Source of the DNA: Solibacillus silvestris_B
Lineage (GTDB): Bacteria; Bacillota; Bacilli; Bacillales_A; Planococcaceae
NCBI RefSeq assembly: GCF_051967575.1
Contig: NZ_JBQCJW010000021.1
Location: 1 to 55,522 of the forward strand
Length of the DNA stretch: 55,522 nucleotides
Direction: 5' to 3'
Of this stretch, positions 17,677 through 24,404 are shown piece by piece (the first letter of the stretch is position 1; every line of letters begins with the position of its first letter). Made by a program: the position numbers and the translations under genes. The notes beneath the pieces were generated by a model. It did not search any database, was not told the DNA's origin, and saw only the letters and a program-made list of their open reading frames with translations.

Positions 17677-18117
17677 TTGAAACATTTCATTTTATTGATG
17701 GCATCTTGCTTTGTTTTATCAAGTTGTGCAGGATTAGCAGACTATACAATTTCATTAGATAATGGTTATCGCATTGATAGACTTTCAGCTCACCAAATTC
17801 AAATCTACGGAGAAGAAGCTGTAAATGATGGAATTGAAAATACATTTAACTATTTATATGTACCAGCTGAAGTAACTGCTGTCTGGTGGGATGAACAATA
17901 TATTATTGCTAAACAATTGCATTTGAGGGCAGATGAACGAGGATATGAAGAACCTCCACAAAGTCCTACTGACGACGATTATTCTTATTGGATAATTGAA
18001 ATGGATAAGAACGAAGTAAAAGGTCCTCTTACGCTAAAAGAGTTGGAGAATGATACAAACCAATTAGGGATTAACATTGTATTTACACCAATCGAAAAGT
18101 TAAAAAGGGAACCATAA
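17677..18117 (+). CDS. Lipoprotein, DUF3997-like
   Basis: 146 residues. An N-terminal signal peptide ends in the lipobox VLSSC (Cys17), so the protein is lipid-anchored outside the membrane. The following segment, GLADYTISLDNGYRIDRLSAHQIQI, resembles the DUF3997 family of small Bacillus lipoproteins (described here by its start; function unknown). GGAGGAATCACC precedes the TTG at 17677. It is a single-gene unit just right of array 2, in a low-GC stretch, consistent with accessory DNA. Confidence 0.7.
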   Translation: MKHFILLMASCFVLSSCAGLADYTISLDNGYRIDRLSAHQIQIYGEEAVNDGIENTFNYLYVPAEVTAVWWDEQYIIAKQLHLRADERGYEEPPQSPTDDDYSYWIIEMDKNEVKGPLTLKELENDTNQLGINIVFTPIEKLKREP

Positions 18118-18258
18118 TTAAATAATATTAATGAGAAAATTAAGATTCATTTCGAAAAACGTCCCAAACACCAAACATTGGGTGCATTTTAAAATCAAGT
18201 TAAATAGATATAAAAGGTGTCTATCTATAATAAAAAAGATAAATGTATTGGAGGGGTA

Positions 18259-18603
18259 ATGTTGATACATCAAATGGCTTTACACGAAACATATTTTGAA
18301 TCAATCAAAAAAGGACGAAAAAAAGTTGAAGTTCGATTAAATGATGAAAAGAGAAGAAAGGTTAAAGTAGGTGATTTGATTGAATTTATTAGTGTTCCTA
18401 ATCAAGATGAATCACTAACTGTCAGAGTATCTGAATTAAGGACATATAATACATTTGAAGAAATGTATCAGAATATCCCTTTTAAAGATTTTGATTGTGA
18501 TGGATGGACAATGGATGAGATGGTAAAAGGCACTTATGACATATATACTCCAGAACAAGAAAAAGAATGGGGAACATTAGCGATTAAGATTGAAATTAAA
18601 TAG
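18259..18603 (+). CDS. ASCH domain protein
   Basis: 114 residues from the ATG at 18259; the TTG at 18262 is equally possible given GGAGGGG at 18250-18256. The ASCH-fold pattern is clear: HETYFESIKKGRKKVEVRLN, then RRKVKVGDLIEFI (the GD turn), TVRVSELRTYNTFEEM and a C-terminal WGTLAIKIEI strand. ASCH proteins bind RNA or modified nucleosides (for example N4-acetylcytidine amidohydrolases). The 14-residue extension to 18217 has no ribosome site. Monocistronic; a strong terminator follows at 18701. Confidence 0.8.
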   Translation: MLIHQMALHETYFESIKKGRKKVEVRLNDEKRRKVKVGDLIEFISVPNQDESLTVRVSELRTYNTFEEMYQNIPFKDFDCDGWTMDEMVKGTYDIYTPEQEKEWGTLAIKIEIK

Positions 18604-18700
18604 CATGAAAAAACTAAATATAAATTTTCTGTTGTTTATAGTATGAATATACAAATAAAGCATAAATAACGTTCCCGAGTCAAAGTTCGGTTACGTAAAG

Positions 18701-18737
18701 AAAAGCAACAAACGTTGATCAGCGTTTGTTGCTTTTT
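18701..18737 (+). terminator. Strong intrinsic terminator
   Basis: AAAAGCAACAAACG (18701-18714) pairs perfectly with CGTTTGTTGCTTTT (18723-18736) around an 8-base loop, with T-runs on both sides, so it can act in both directions. It serves the ASCH gene from the left and the decayed minus-strand gene from the right. Confidence 0.85.
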
Positions 18738-18763
18738 CTTATGAACATTATTTATACATTGAT

Positions 18764-19190
18764 TTATGCAATGGTGGAAACAGTTGATATACCAGTATTT
18801 TCACTACCTTGGTTAGTTCTACCCTTTGCATAATAACTTGTTTGTTCCTCTGTTTTACGAGCATTTCCGAGTAGTGGGATAAATTCGCTATGGTAATCCA
18901 TCTCTACAAGATCAACACCATAGTGTTTATACGGATTTTCTGCACCTGTTAATTCTGTTAAAGATAAAAATTCATCATAACTAATTGCTACCCGATTATA
19001 ATGGCGACCACATACCGGTGCACTTGTTATTTATCCATTTTGATAAATCGCTTCAATATTCATTTTCTCCAACTCCATTACTGCACAATTTAATGGTTCT
19101 GCTGCCCATTGTCGAACTGTTGCATTAACTTTTTATTTTTCTCGATAATCCGTGATTGCTGTTCCTGCATTATCCGAAGTATAATAATAT
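18764..19190 (-). pseudogene. Decayed minus-strand gene, family not recognised
   Basis: Reading the minus strand from about 19190 to the stop at 18764-18766 gives one continuous protein-like frame interrupted by two in-frame TAA codons. The segments are YTSDNAGTAITDYREK (stop), KVNATVRQWAAEPLNCAV through NIEAIYQNG (stop), then SAPVCGRHYNRVAISYDEF through the C-terminus GISTVSTIA. The composition is protein-like across all three parts, which argues for point-mutation decay rather than chance. No start codon with ribosome site is visible upstream, so the 5' end may also be lost. I do not recognise the family. Confidence 0.55.
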
Positions 19191-19214
19191 AACTAGCCGA
19201 TTGGAGGTGGAAAA

Positions 19215-19304
19215 ATGGATCTTATTTTATGGATGACAGTTTTGTCGGGTACATTTATCGCAATATTCGCCGATAATAAAAAATGCAGCAAGAAAAAATG
19301 TTAA
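19215..19304 (+). CDS. 29-residue hydrophobic peptide with Lys/Cys-rich tail
   Basis: An excellent ribosome site (TTGGAGGTGG, 19201-19210) precedes an ATG at 19215. The peptide starts MDLILWMTVLSGTFIAIFA (one membrane span) and ends in a short basic tail containing KKCSKKKC. A hairpin with C5/G5 stem and T-run follows at 19393. Size, single span and basic tail recall type I toxin peptides or small membrane regulators, but no family is recognised and no antisense RNA is proven. Confidence 0.5.
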   Translation: MDLILWMTVLSGTFIAIFADNKKCSKKKC

Positions 19305-19392
19305 ACTTTTTTCATATCTACTCAAATTACTGGTGGCTTTAGGAACTGGACCCTGTGCTATAGATATATTTTTTAAGAAGTACATCTTGTAT

Positions 19393-19424
19393 CCCCCTAC
19401 ATTCCTAATTTTGGGGGCTTTTTT
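19393..19424 (+). terminator. Probable terminator
   Basis: CCCCC (19393-19397) and GGGGG (19413-19417) with a 15-base loop, then CTTTTTT. It lies 90 bases after the 29-residue peptide gene. Confidence 0.5.
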
Positions 19425-19680
19425 ATGTACATAATCTTCCAATTGCTGATTGAAATTTATGAATAATATTTTTACATTTGGCACAATACACTGTGTTACC
19501 CACTTCAATATAATCAACATTTTGCTTGCATGGTTTGGTTTACCTTCTTTCTTCCACCCCATAATATTCAACCTTTCTGCTCTGCATCATGGTTCTTAAA
19601 GTGGTGGAAGTATCCAGTTTCCGTTTAATTAACAGATAGCTCAATTGCTACATATTATATTTAAAAACGGAGTGAACTTC

Positions 19681-20016
19681 ATGGCAATATGGATTGATGT
19701 ATCCACTTCTAAACATCGATTAATGCTAATGGATGACAATAAACTTTTAAAAACTTACCCCATTGCAGTCGGAAAAATATTGACCCCGACTCCTTCCGGC
19801 ACTTACACGATCATCAATAAACAGCTTAATCCGCCTCCACCATTCGGAGCGCTTTGGATGGGATTATCAAAACCTCATTACGGTATACACGGAACGAATA
19901 ACCCAGCTTCAATCGGTAAGAATCGCTCCCATGGGTGTATCAGAATGTTTAATCATGATGTTTTAGAGTTATCATCTAAAGTTTCGCTTGGCACTAAAGT
20001 ATCGATTCATAAATAA
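19681..20016 (+). CDS. Short L,D-transpeptidase (YkuD domain)
   Basis: 111 residues, essentially only the YkuD catalytic domain. The active-site signature is complete: HGTNNPASIG, then RSHGCIRM with the nucleophilic Cys and preceding His. Such enzymes make 3-3 cross-links in peptidoglycan or attach proteins to it. There is no signal peptide or LysM domain, so export would need another route; related short Bacillus proteins also lack one. GGAGTGA at about 19669 supports the ATG at 19681 over the upstream in-frame ATG at 19645. A terminator follows at 20032. Confidence 0.88.
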   Translation: MAIWIDVSTSKHRLMLMDDNKLLKTYPIAVGKILTPTPSGTYTIINKQLNPPPPFGALWMGLSKPHYGIHGTNNPASIGKNRSHGCIRMFNHDVLELSSKVSLGTKVSIHK

Positions 20017-20031
20017 CTCTGTATGATTATT

Positions 20032-20059
20032 GACTTGAGCTGTGGCTTGGGTCTTTTTT
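20032..20059 (+). terminator. Terminator after the L,D-transpeptidase gene
   Basis: GACTTGAGC pairs with GCTTGGGTC (with G-T wobbles) around a 4-base loop and is followed by TTTTTT. Confidence 0.65.
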
Positions 20060-20154
20060 GTTGGATTTTACTACCGAATTGTGAATTGTTCAGTAAATAT
20101 GGATTGATGAGCTTAAGTATTATGTTTTTTTTAAATGGAATTCCCGCTTAGATC

Positions 20155-20343
20155 TTAATTAAGGGGTTTTTCAAAAATTAATTCAAAATATGCTGCGGAC
20201 CCGTATCCTTTAGTTGAGGGAGCGAATATTTGGACAAGTCTCCACCCTTTGGAAGCATATCGATGAATAATATCTTGATAATCTTCTTTTGGTTTGCTGC
20301 CCCAAACATTCAGTTCAATTTTAACAAAGCTGTATTCGTACAT
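20155..20343 (-). CDS. DUF4177 domain protein
   Basis: 62 residues, covering the whole small DUF4177 domain: MYEYSFVKIELNVWG, then PKEDYQDIIHRYASKGWRL, QIFAPSTKGYGS and the terminal YFELIFEK strand. Function unknown; the fold is a small alpha/beta domain. An in-frame ATG three codons upstream (20352) is possible, but GGGATGA lies better for the ATG at 20343. Monocistronic on the minus strand. Confidence 0.8.
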   Translation of the reverse strand: MYEYSFVKIELNVWGSKPKEDYQDIIHRYASKGWRLVQIFAPSTKGYGSAAYFELIFEKPLN

Positions 20344-20537
20344 TATTATCATCCCGGGGATTAGTTATCTTAGTTCTTATACGGAGAAACTAGCAGGAAG
20401 TTTCATGATGTTTTGTAATGAAGCACATTAATTGAACTAGGTGAACATCTTTTAGTTACTGTACTTTATTGAATAATACGAACAAATTATTTAATTATGG
20501 AGCCAGACTGTAATATAAAAAACACGGGTTTCTCTGT

Positions 20538-20681
20538 TTAATTTTTTAGCTTGTTAGCAATAGATCTTAGTATTTCATTTTTTTCTTGCTGTATTTTAAG
20601 GAATTTAACTAAAAACCAAATTACAAATACAATTGGACATAGGTAAAAAAAGAATGGTATAAAAGCGAAAATCATGGACAT
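20538..20681 (-). CDS. 47-residue single-span membrane peptide
   Basis: The minus strand carries GGAGGG eight bases before an ATG at 20681. The product starts MSMIFAFIPFFFYLCPIVF (membrane span to about residue 26) and continues with an amphipathic charged helix, KFLKIQQEKNEILRSIANK. Small proteins of this design (hydrophobic N-terminus plus Q-EKNE-ILR-I-LK helix) are common in Bacillaceae without known function. The gene is complete, with a stop at 20538-20540. Confidence 0.62.
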   Translation of the reverse strand: MSMIFAFIPFFFYLCPIVFVIWFLVKFLKIQQEKNEILRSIANKLKN

Positions 20682-20809
20682 TTACGAATCCCTCCTATTC
20701 AATATGGACAATTATACCATGTCATATGTCTGTTTTAAATTTATTATGTAAAGCACAGTTGGAGCAAAGTGGGCAGGAAAATCGAGAAAAGCGCTTCTAT
20801 AAAGCAGCG

Positions 20810-20992
20810 CTAAGTTCGAGCAAATTTAAACAACTTTACAGCAAAAGTTAATGACCCTATAAATCCGGTGATCAGGAAAATATATGCAACAAACAGCGAC
20901 ATAGGGCTATCTACAAAGATTCTATAGATCCCTAAAAAGCACAGCAACAAACAGCCAATGAGACCTAACACTATTCGACTCTTACCGTTCAA
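20810..20992 (-). CDS. 60-residue membrane protein, two spans
   Basis: GGAGGTGA on the minus strand precedes a TTG at 20992, giving MNGKSRIVLGLIGCLLL as the start. The longer form from 21034 has no ribosome site. Two hydrophobic segments (residues ~6-24 and ~31-50) are joined by a short loop and followed by a basic end (KLFKFART). No family recognised. Together with the 47-residue gene to its left it forms a small minus-strand cluster of membrane peptides. Confidence 0.55.
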   Translation of the reverse strand: MNGKSRIVLGLIGCLLLCFLGIYRIFVDSPMSLFVAYIFLITGFIGSLTFAVKLFKFART

Positions 20993-21034
20993 TGAAATCA
21001 CCTCCAATATATAGCGATGATTATATGTTAACAT

Positions 21035-21424
21035 AATTAAGAATTCAGTTAACTTATTTTTAGGGATTTATTCATCAGATGTGCAATGATGTTGAATCTT
21101 ATTGAGCAATACAACAAATTGTTTGCCTGAGAAAAGTGAAAATCAGGAGCATTCCAACATTTTTTATGAATACCGATGAAATCATAATACCTACTTGAAA
21201 TAATATACAGCTAAAGTTACAAATACCCGAAGTGAGGTGATGATGTCTCGCTTCGGGTATTTTATATGGACTAAATATTGATTTATCATTTTTCACCGAA
21301 TTACACTTAAAAACAGGAGACGATTTAATTTTGTTGTTTTCAATAATTATAAAAGTGATGAATGTCCCATTTTACAACAGGACTGTAATTTCTATCTTAA
21401 TAGATATTCGGATTGGCATTTTAA
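21035..21424. other. Intergenic region with a perfect hairpin at 21221-21262
   Basis: AAATACCCGAAG (21221-21232) pairs with CTTCGGGTATTT (21251-21262), a strong bidirectional stem. On the minus strand a 28-residue hydrophobic ORF (21185 to 21099, starting MISSVFIKNVG) with a weak GTAGGT ribosome site lies just beyond it; its reality is uncertain. Nothing else is supported. Confidence 0.45.
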
Positions 21425-21465
21425 ACAAATAAAAAACACCAAAAAATTATTGGTGTTTTTATTTG
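21425..21465 (-). terminator. Intrinsic terminator of the CRISPR-like RNA
   Basis: On the minus strand AAAAACACCAA and TTGGTGTTTTT pair around a short loop, followed by TTTATTTG. T-runs on both sides make it potentially bidirectional. Confidence 0.8.
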
Positions 21466-21542
21466 CCTCATTTTACTGCATTAATTGTATTAGGCAATTA
21501 CATTTGTTCTCCAATAGTTTTCAATCCACGCATTGATGCGAC
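21428..21542 (-). ncRNA. CRISPR-like antitoxin/regulatory RNA (CreA/CreR-type candidate)
   Basis: A minus-strand RNA of about 115 nt is predicted. It starts at the first base of a degenerate type I-C repeat (21542), continues with a spacer-like stretch beginning CTATTGGAGAACAAATG at 21517, and ends at an intrinsic terminator (21465-21425). The promoter -10 box TATAAT lies at 21553-21548. The first 11 spacer-like bases match 21633-21643, except position 6, next to a TTC PAM. This is the layout of CreA antitoxin RNAs or CreR cas-regulating RNAs, which use Cascade to repress a promoter. The structure is seen directly; processing by Cas5c and the repression are inferred. Confidence 0.72.
21518..21542 (-). 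repeat. Solitary degenerate type I-C repeat (pseudo-repeat)
   Basis: 25 nt read on the minus strand: GTCGCATCAATGCG, then the handle TGGATTGAAAA. The last 12 bases differ from the three arrays' GTGGATTGAAAT only in the final base. The hairpin is shortened to CGCA/TGCG with a TCAA loop, and its GTCGC start is closer to classical Bacillus I-C repeats than to those of arrays 1-3. No second repeat follows. Confidence 0.82.
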
Positions 21543-21547
21543 GAAAT

Positions 21548-21578
21548 ATTATATGTGTGGGAAAAAGAACTTATGCAA
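21548..21578 (-). promoter_or_regulatory. Promoter of the CRISPR-like RNA
   Basis: Minus strand: perfect -10 TATAAT (21553-21548), with TTGCAT (21578-21573) at 19 bases as a weak -35. The expected start, 6-8 bases downstream, coincides with the first base of the pseudo-repeat. Confidence 0.62.
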
Positions 21579-21629
21579 TTTTGAGGGAAATAAAGTGGAA
21601 TATTGGGCAGTGAAAGCTATTAATTAGAG

Positions 21630-21650
21630 TTCCTATTTGAGAAATAAAAT
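21630..21650 (+). promoter_or_regulatory. PAM plus seed target of the CRISPR-like RNA
   Basis: TTC (21630-21632) is followed by CTATTTGAGAA (21633-21643), which equals the first 11 bases of the spacer-like stretch except for T versus G at position 6; bases 14-15 also match. A 34-nt protospacer from 21633 would end at 21666, just before the -10 box at 21668-21673. Confidence 0.7.
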
Positions 21651-21667
21651 TAAATTGATAAAGTGAA

Positions 21668-21673
21668 TATAAT
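21668..21673 (+). promoter_or_regulatory. -10 box of the small ORF next to cas3
   Basis: A perfect TATAAT, 41 bases before the ATG at 21715. No good -35 at 17 bases (TAAAAT). An alternative pairing is TTGAGA (21637-21642) with TAAAGT (21659-21664), spacing 16. Either way the seed target overlaps the promoter. Confidence 0.55.
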
Positions 21674-21714
21674 TTCCCGTTCAAGCATAAACTCAAATCA
21701 AGGGGGTGTGGCCT

Positions 21715-21795
21715 ATGATATTTAAGATGGACTTGCGAATGAAAAAACTTATGAATATCAAAATTTTTATGCGAGCAAAGCTGGGAAAAATCTAA
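21715..21795 (+). CDS. 26-residue basic peptide, candidate CreT-type toxin
   Basis: AGGGGGTGTGG (21701-21711) precedes an ATG at 21715. The product begins MIFKMDLRMKKLMNIK and continues to residue 26 with alternating hydrophobic and basic residues: six Lys, two Arg, one Asp and five Met, net charge about +7, amphipathic. A 13-bp hairpin follows at 21802. The unit (promoter, ribosome site, ORF, hairpin) is complete and lies between a divergent CRISPR-like RNA and cas3. Its promoter carries the seed target of that RNA. A toxic role is inferred from this arrangement only; the active agent could also be the RNA itself. Confidence 0.55.
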   Translation: MIFKMDLRMKKLMNIKIFMRAKLGKI

Positions 21796-21801
21796 AAGAC
21801 A

Positions 21802-21832
21802 AGGCTCCATATTTATTTGAAATATGGGGCCT
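21802..21832 (+). terminator. Hairpin after the 26-residue ORF
   Basis: AGGCTCCATATTT (21802-21814) pairs with AAATATGGGGCCT (21820-21832), one T-G wobble, loop ATTTG. There is no T-run on the plus strand (CCTCCC follows), so it may stabilise the RNA or terminate only partially. Confidence 0.5.
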
Positions 21833-21958
21833 CCTCCCATTCAATGGTACAGCTTTTAAAAATATGTAATAAAAAATGTGACTTCACAAATATAGCTTTA
21901 GAGTAATTATCCGGATTGCTAAATGTTATAAACAGCCAAAAAATCCACGGATAAATGG

Positions 21959-21987
21959 TTGGTTTTACCAAATGTTAGTGATAAGAT
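21959..21987 (+). promoter_or_regulatory. Promoter of the cas operon
   Basis: TTGGTT (21959-21964), 17-base spacer, TAAGAT (21982-21987), 28 bases before the cas3 ATG. GGGGAGG at 22002-22008 is the ribosome site. It indicates that cas3 has its own promoter separate from that of the 26-residue ORF. Confidence 0.55.
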
Positions 21988-22015
21988 AAACCTAAAGTAA
22001 TGGGGAGGTAGGTAA

Positions 22016-24391
22016 ATGTACATTGCTCATGTTAGAAAAACGGATGGGGTTGAACAACTGCTCAAAGATCACTTGCTTGAAGTGCAATACATATGCGAAA
22101 AAATTGGCGGGAAATTCGGTATGTCGAAAGTTTTTGGTTTAGCGGGCTTACTGCATGATCTCGGAAAATACAGTGATGAATTTCAAATCTATTTGCGTGA
22201 AGCGATCGCAAATCCGGACGAGCCGCCAAAACGGGGGAGCGTGAACCATTCTACTGCCGGCGGAAGGCTTCTTATGGAAAAATTTCATAGATCCACAGGC
22301 ATTACACCGGTAATGATTGAAATGCTGGCCAACGCGATTTATTCGCACCATGGGCAGCTTCATGATTTTATTGATCCGGATGGAAATTCGCCGTTTCTGA
22401 AGCGTGCCGAAAATGAAAAAATTCCGATGTCCCAAATTAAAGAGCGTTTTTTTACGGAAGTGATGACCGAAGAAAGTTTTGACGCGTATGTCTCGCAGGC
22501 TGCCAAAGAGTTTCAGCATTTTTTACAGCAGCATTTCAAAAAGAGAGACCTTGACCAGATTTTGTATAAAGTATCGCCATTTTTAACGATGGCTATTTTC
22601 AGTAGTTTAATAGACGCGGATCGTACGAATTCTAGAGAGTTTGATGAAAATAGCAGTCAAGCAACTCCGGAGCAGCCTGTACAGGAAAAATTCGCAACCT
22701 ATTTAAAAGCACTTGAGGAAAGTTTAAAAGAAATGCAAGAAGAAGCTATACCGAATGACATTACGAAACTGCGCCAAGAGATGTCGGATAATTGCGAAAA
22801 TAAGGCGGAATTGCCGACAGGTGTTTATTCATTGTCCATACCTACAGGCGGCGGGAAAACATTGGCCAGCCTTCGATTCGCATTGAAGCATGCGATCAAG
22901 CAGGGCAAAGAACGCATTATCTATGTCATTCCCTTTACAACAATTATCGAGCAAAATGCGCAGGCTGTCCGTAAGCTGCTCAACACCGATGAAGTGCTGG
23001 AGCATCATAGCAATGTCATAGAAGATGAGCGGGAAGCCGAAACATATGAAGAAATGGTACTGCAGCGTAAATTGAATCAAGCAAAGGATAACTGGGATTC
23101 ACCTATTGTTTTTACGACAATGGTGCAGTATTTAAACAGTTTCTACAGTGGGAAAAGTCGGAATTTAAGACGTATGCACAACTTGGCGAATGCCGTCATT
23201 ATTTTCGATGAAGTGCAGTCCGTCCCTGTTAAGTGTGTTTCCCTGTTCAATGAAACTATCAACTTTTTAACGAAATATGCTAATTCAACTGTTCTTCTTT
23301 GTACAGCAACACAGCCGGCGCTGCAGCATGTGAAGCAGCGTATCCATGTGGATGAGGAAATTGTGGGAAATTTACCGCTGATTGAAAAGGTCTTTAAACG
23401 AACGAATATTGTGCGGATGGATGAGCATGAAGAATGGACGACAGAGCAGCTGGCCGACTTTATTACCGAAAAAATGGATGACGTAAAAAGTATTTTGGTC
23501 ATTTCCAACAATAAAAAAACAACGAAAGATTTGTATATGAAATTTAAAGAGTACCCGCATGTGTACCATTTAAGTACCGGCATGTGTCCAGCACACAGGA
23601 AAGAAAAACTGAAGCAAATGAACGAAGCACTCAAGGCAGGCAAACAAGTGCTTTGCATGAGCACCCAGTTAATTGAAGCAGGGGTCGATGTAAGCTTCCA
23701 GTGTGTGATGCGCTCACTCGCTGGTGTGGATTCGATCGCACAGGCGGCAGGTCGCTGCAATCGAAACGGGGAAGTGGATCAGCGCGATGTGTATGTATTC
23801 AAGCATGCAGAGGAAGTGCTGACAAAGCTGCCGACAATCGAAAAGGGACAGCGCTTTGCAAATTATTTACTGCGTGATATTGAAGAACGGAATTTATTTG
23901 ATGGGGAGCTTTTATCATCTCCTGCGATTGAATATTTCTTTAAGCAATATTATGAAAATCTGTCGCTGGAGCTGGATTTCCCTGTACGGGATTTAGATAA
24001 AACCCTGCATCAATTGCTGTTTACGAATGATGTGAAGCGGCCGAAAAATATTGGCGTTATTTTACCGCAGAGCTTCCATTCGGCGGCGGACCGTTTTGAA
24101 GTCATCGATGCGAATACAGAATCAATTCTTGTGCCATTTGGGGAAGGAATTGAATTAATCAACCAATTAACGAGTCATGAGCCGATTGATTATAAAGTGT
24201 TTTTAAAGAAAGCGCAGCAATTTTCAGTCAATGTTTTTCCGCATGAGTTCCGTGCCCTTCAGCAAGAAAAACTGATTCGCCCAGTAGATTTCGGCACATT
24301 TAAAATCTGGATCGCGACTGAAAACGCTTATGACGAAGAATACGGCCTTTCCGTAAAAGGGGAAGCCGGGTTAAATTTGCTGACAATATAA
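22016..24391 (+). CDS. cas3: CRISPR-associated helicase/nuclease Cas3 (type I-C)
   Basis: 791 residues. The N-terminal HD nuclease domain shows LAGLLHDLGKYSDEF (His-Asp at 47-48) and a second metal-binding stretch, IYSHHGQ, near residue 111. The SF2 helicase follows: Walker A IPTGGGKTLASL near 277, the DEAH-type box VIIFDEVQS near 398, motif III LLCTATQPAL near 429, and motif VI AQAAGRCNRNGE near 580. Cas3 is recruited by target-bound Cascade and degrades the displaced DNA strand. First gene of the operon, with its own promoter at 21959-21987; an AGGAGGTG ribosome site for cas5c follows its stop. Domain order and length are normal for I-C. Confidence 0.98.
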   Translation: MYIAHVRKTDGVEQLLKDHLLEVQYICEKIGGKFGMSKVFGLAGLLHDLGKYSDEFQIYLREAIANPDEPPKRGSVNHSTAGGRLLMEKFHRSTGITPVMIEMLANAIYSHHGQLHDFIDPDGNSPFLKRAENEKIPMSQIKERFFTEVMTEESFDAYVSQAAKEFQHFLQQHFKKRDLDQILYKVSPFLTMAIFSSLIDADRTNSREFDENSSQATPEQPVQEKFATYLKALEESLKEMQEEAIPNDITKLRQEMSDNCENKAELPTGVYSLSIPTGGGKTLASLRFALKHAIKQGKERIIYVIPFTTIIEQNAQAVRKLLNTDEVLEHHSNVIEDEREAETYEEMVLQRKLNQAKDNWDSPIVFTTMVQYLNSFYSGKSRNLRRMHNLANAVIIFDEVQSVPVKCVSLFNETINFLTKYANSTVLLCTATQPALQHVKQRIHVDEEIVGNLPLIEKVFKRTNIVRMDEHEEWTTEQLADFITEKMDDVKSILVISNNKKTTKDLYMKFKEYPHVYHLSTGMCPAHRKEKLKQMNEALKAGKQVLCMSTQLIEAGVDVSFQCVMRSLAGVDSIAQAAGRCNRNGEVDQRDVYVFKHAEEVLTKLPTIEKGQRFANYLLRDIEERNLFDGELLSSPAIEYFFKQYYENLSLELDFPVRDLDKTLHQLLFTNDVKRPKNIGVILPQSFHSAADRFEVIDANTESILVPFGEGIELINQLTSHEPIDYKVFLKKAQQFSVNVFPHEFRALQQEKLIRPVDFGTFKIWIATENAYDEEYGLSVKGEAGLNLLTI

Positions 24392-24404
24392 GGAGGTGAA
24401 CGAC

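Noticed and set aside
21571..21840. 89-codon minus-strand frame opposite the 26-residue ORF
   Set aside because: No ribosome site, no recognisable motif, and it runs through the hairpin and both predicted promoters.
22001..22015. Partial similarity between the spacer-like stretch of the CRISPR-like RNA and the cas3 ribosome-site region
   Set aside because: Similarity is limited to the purine-rich Shine-Dalgarno sequence and there is no TTC PAM; the 21630-21650 site is far better.
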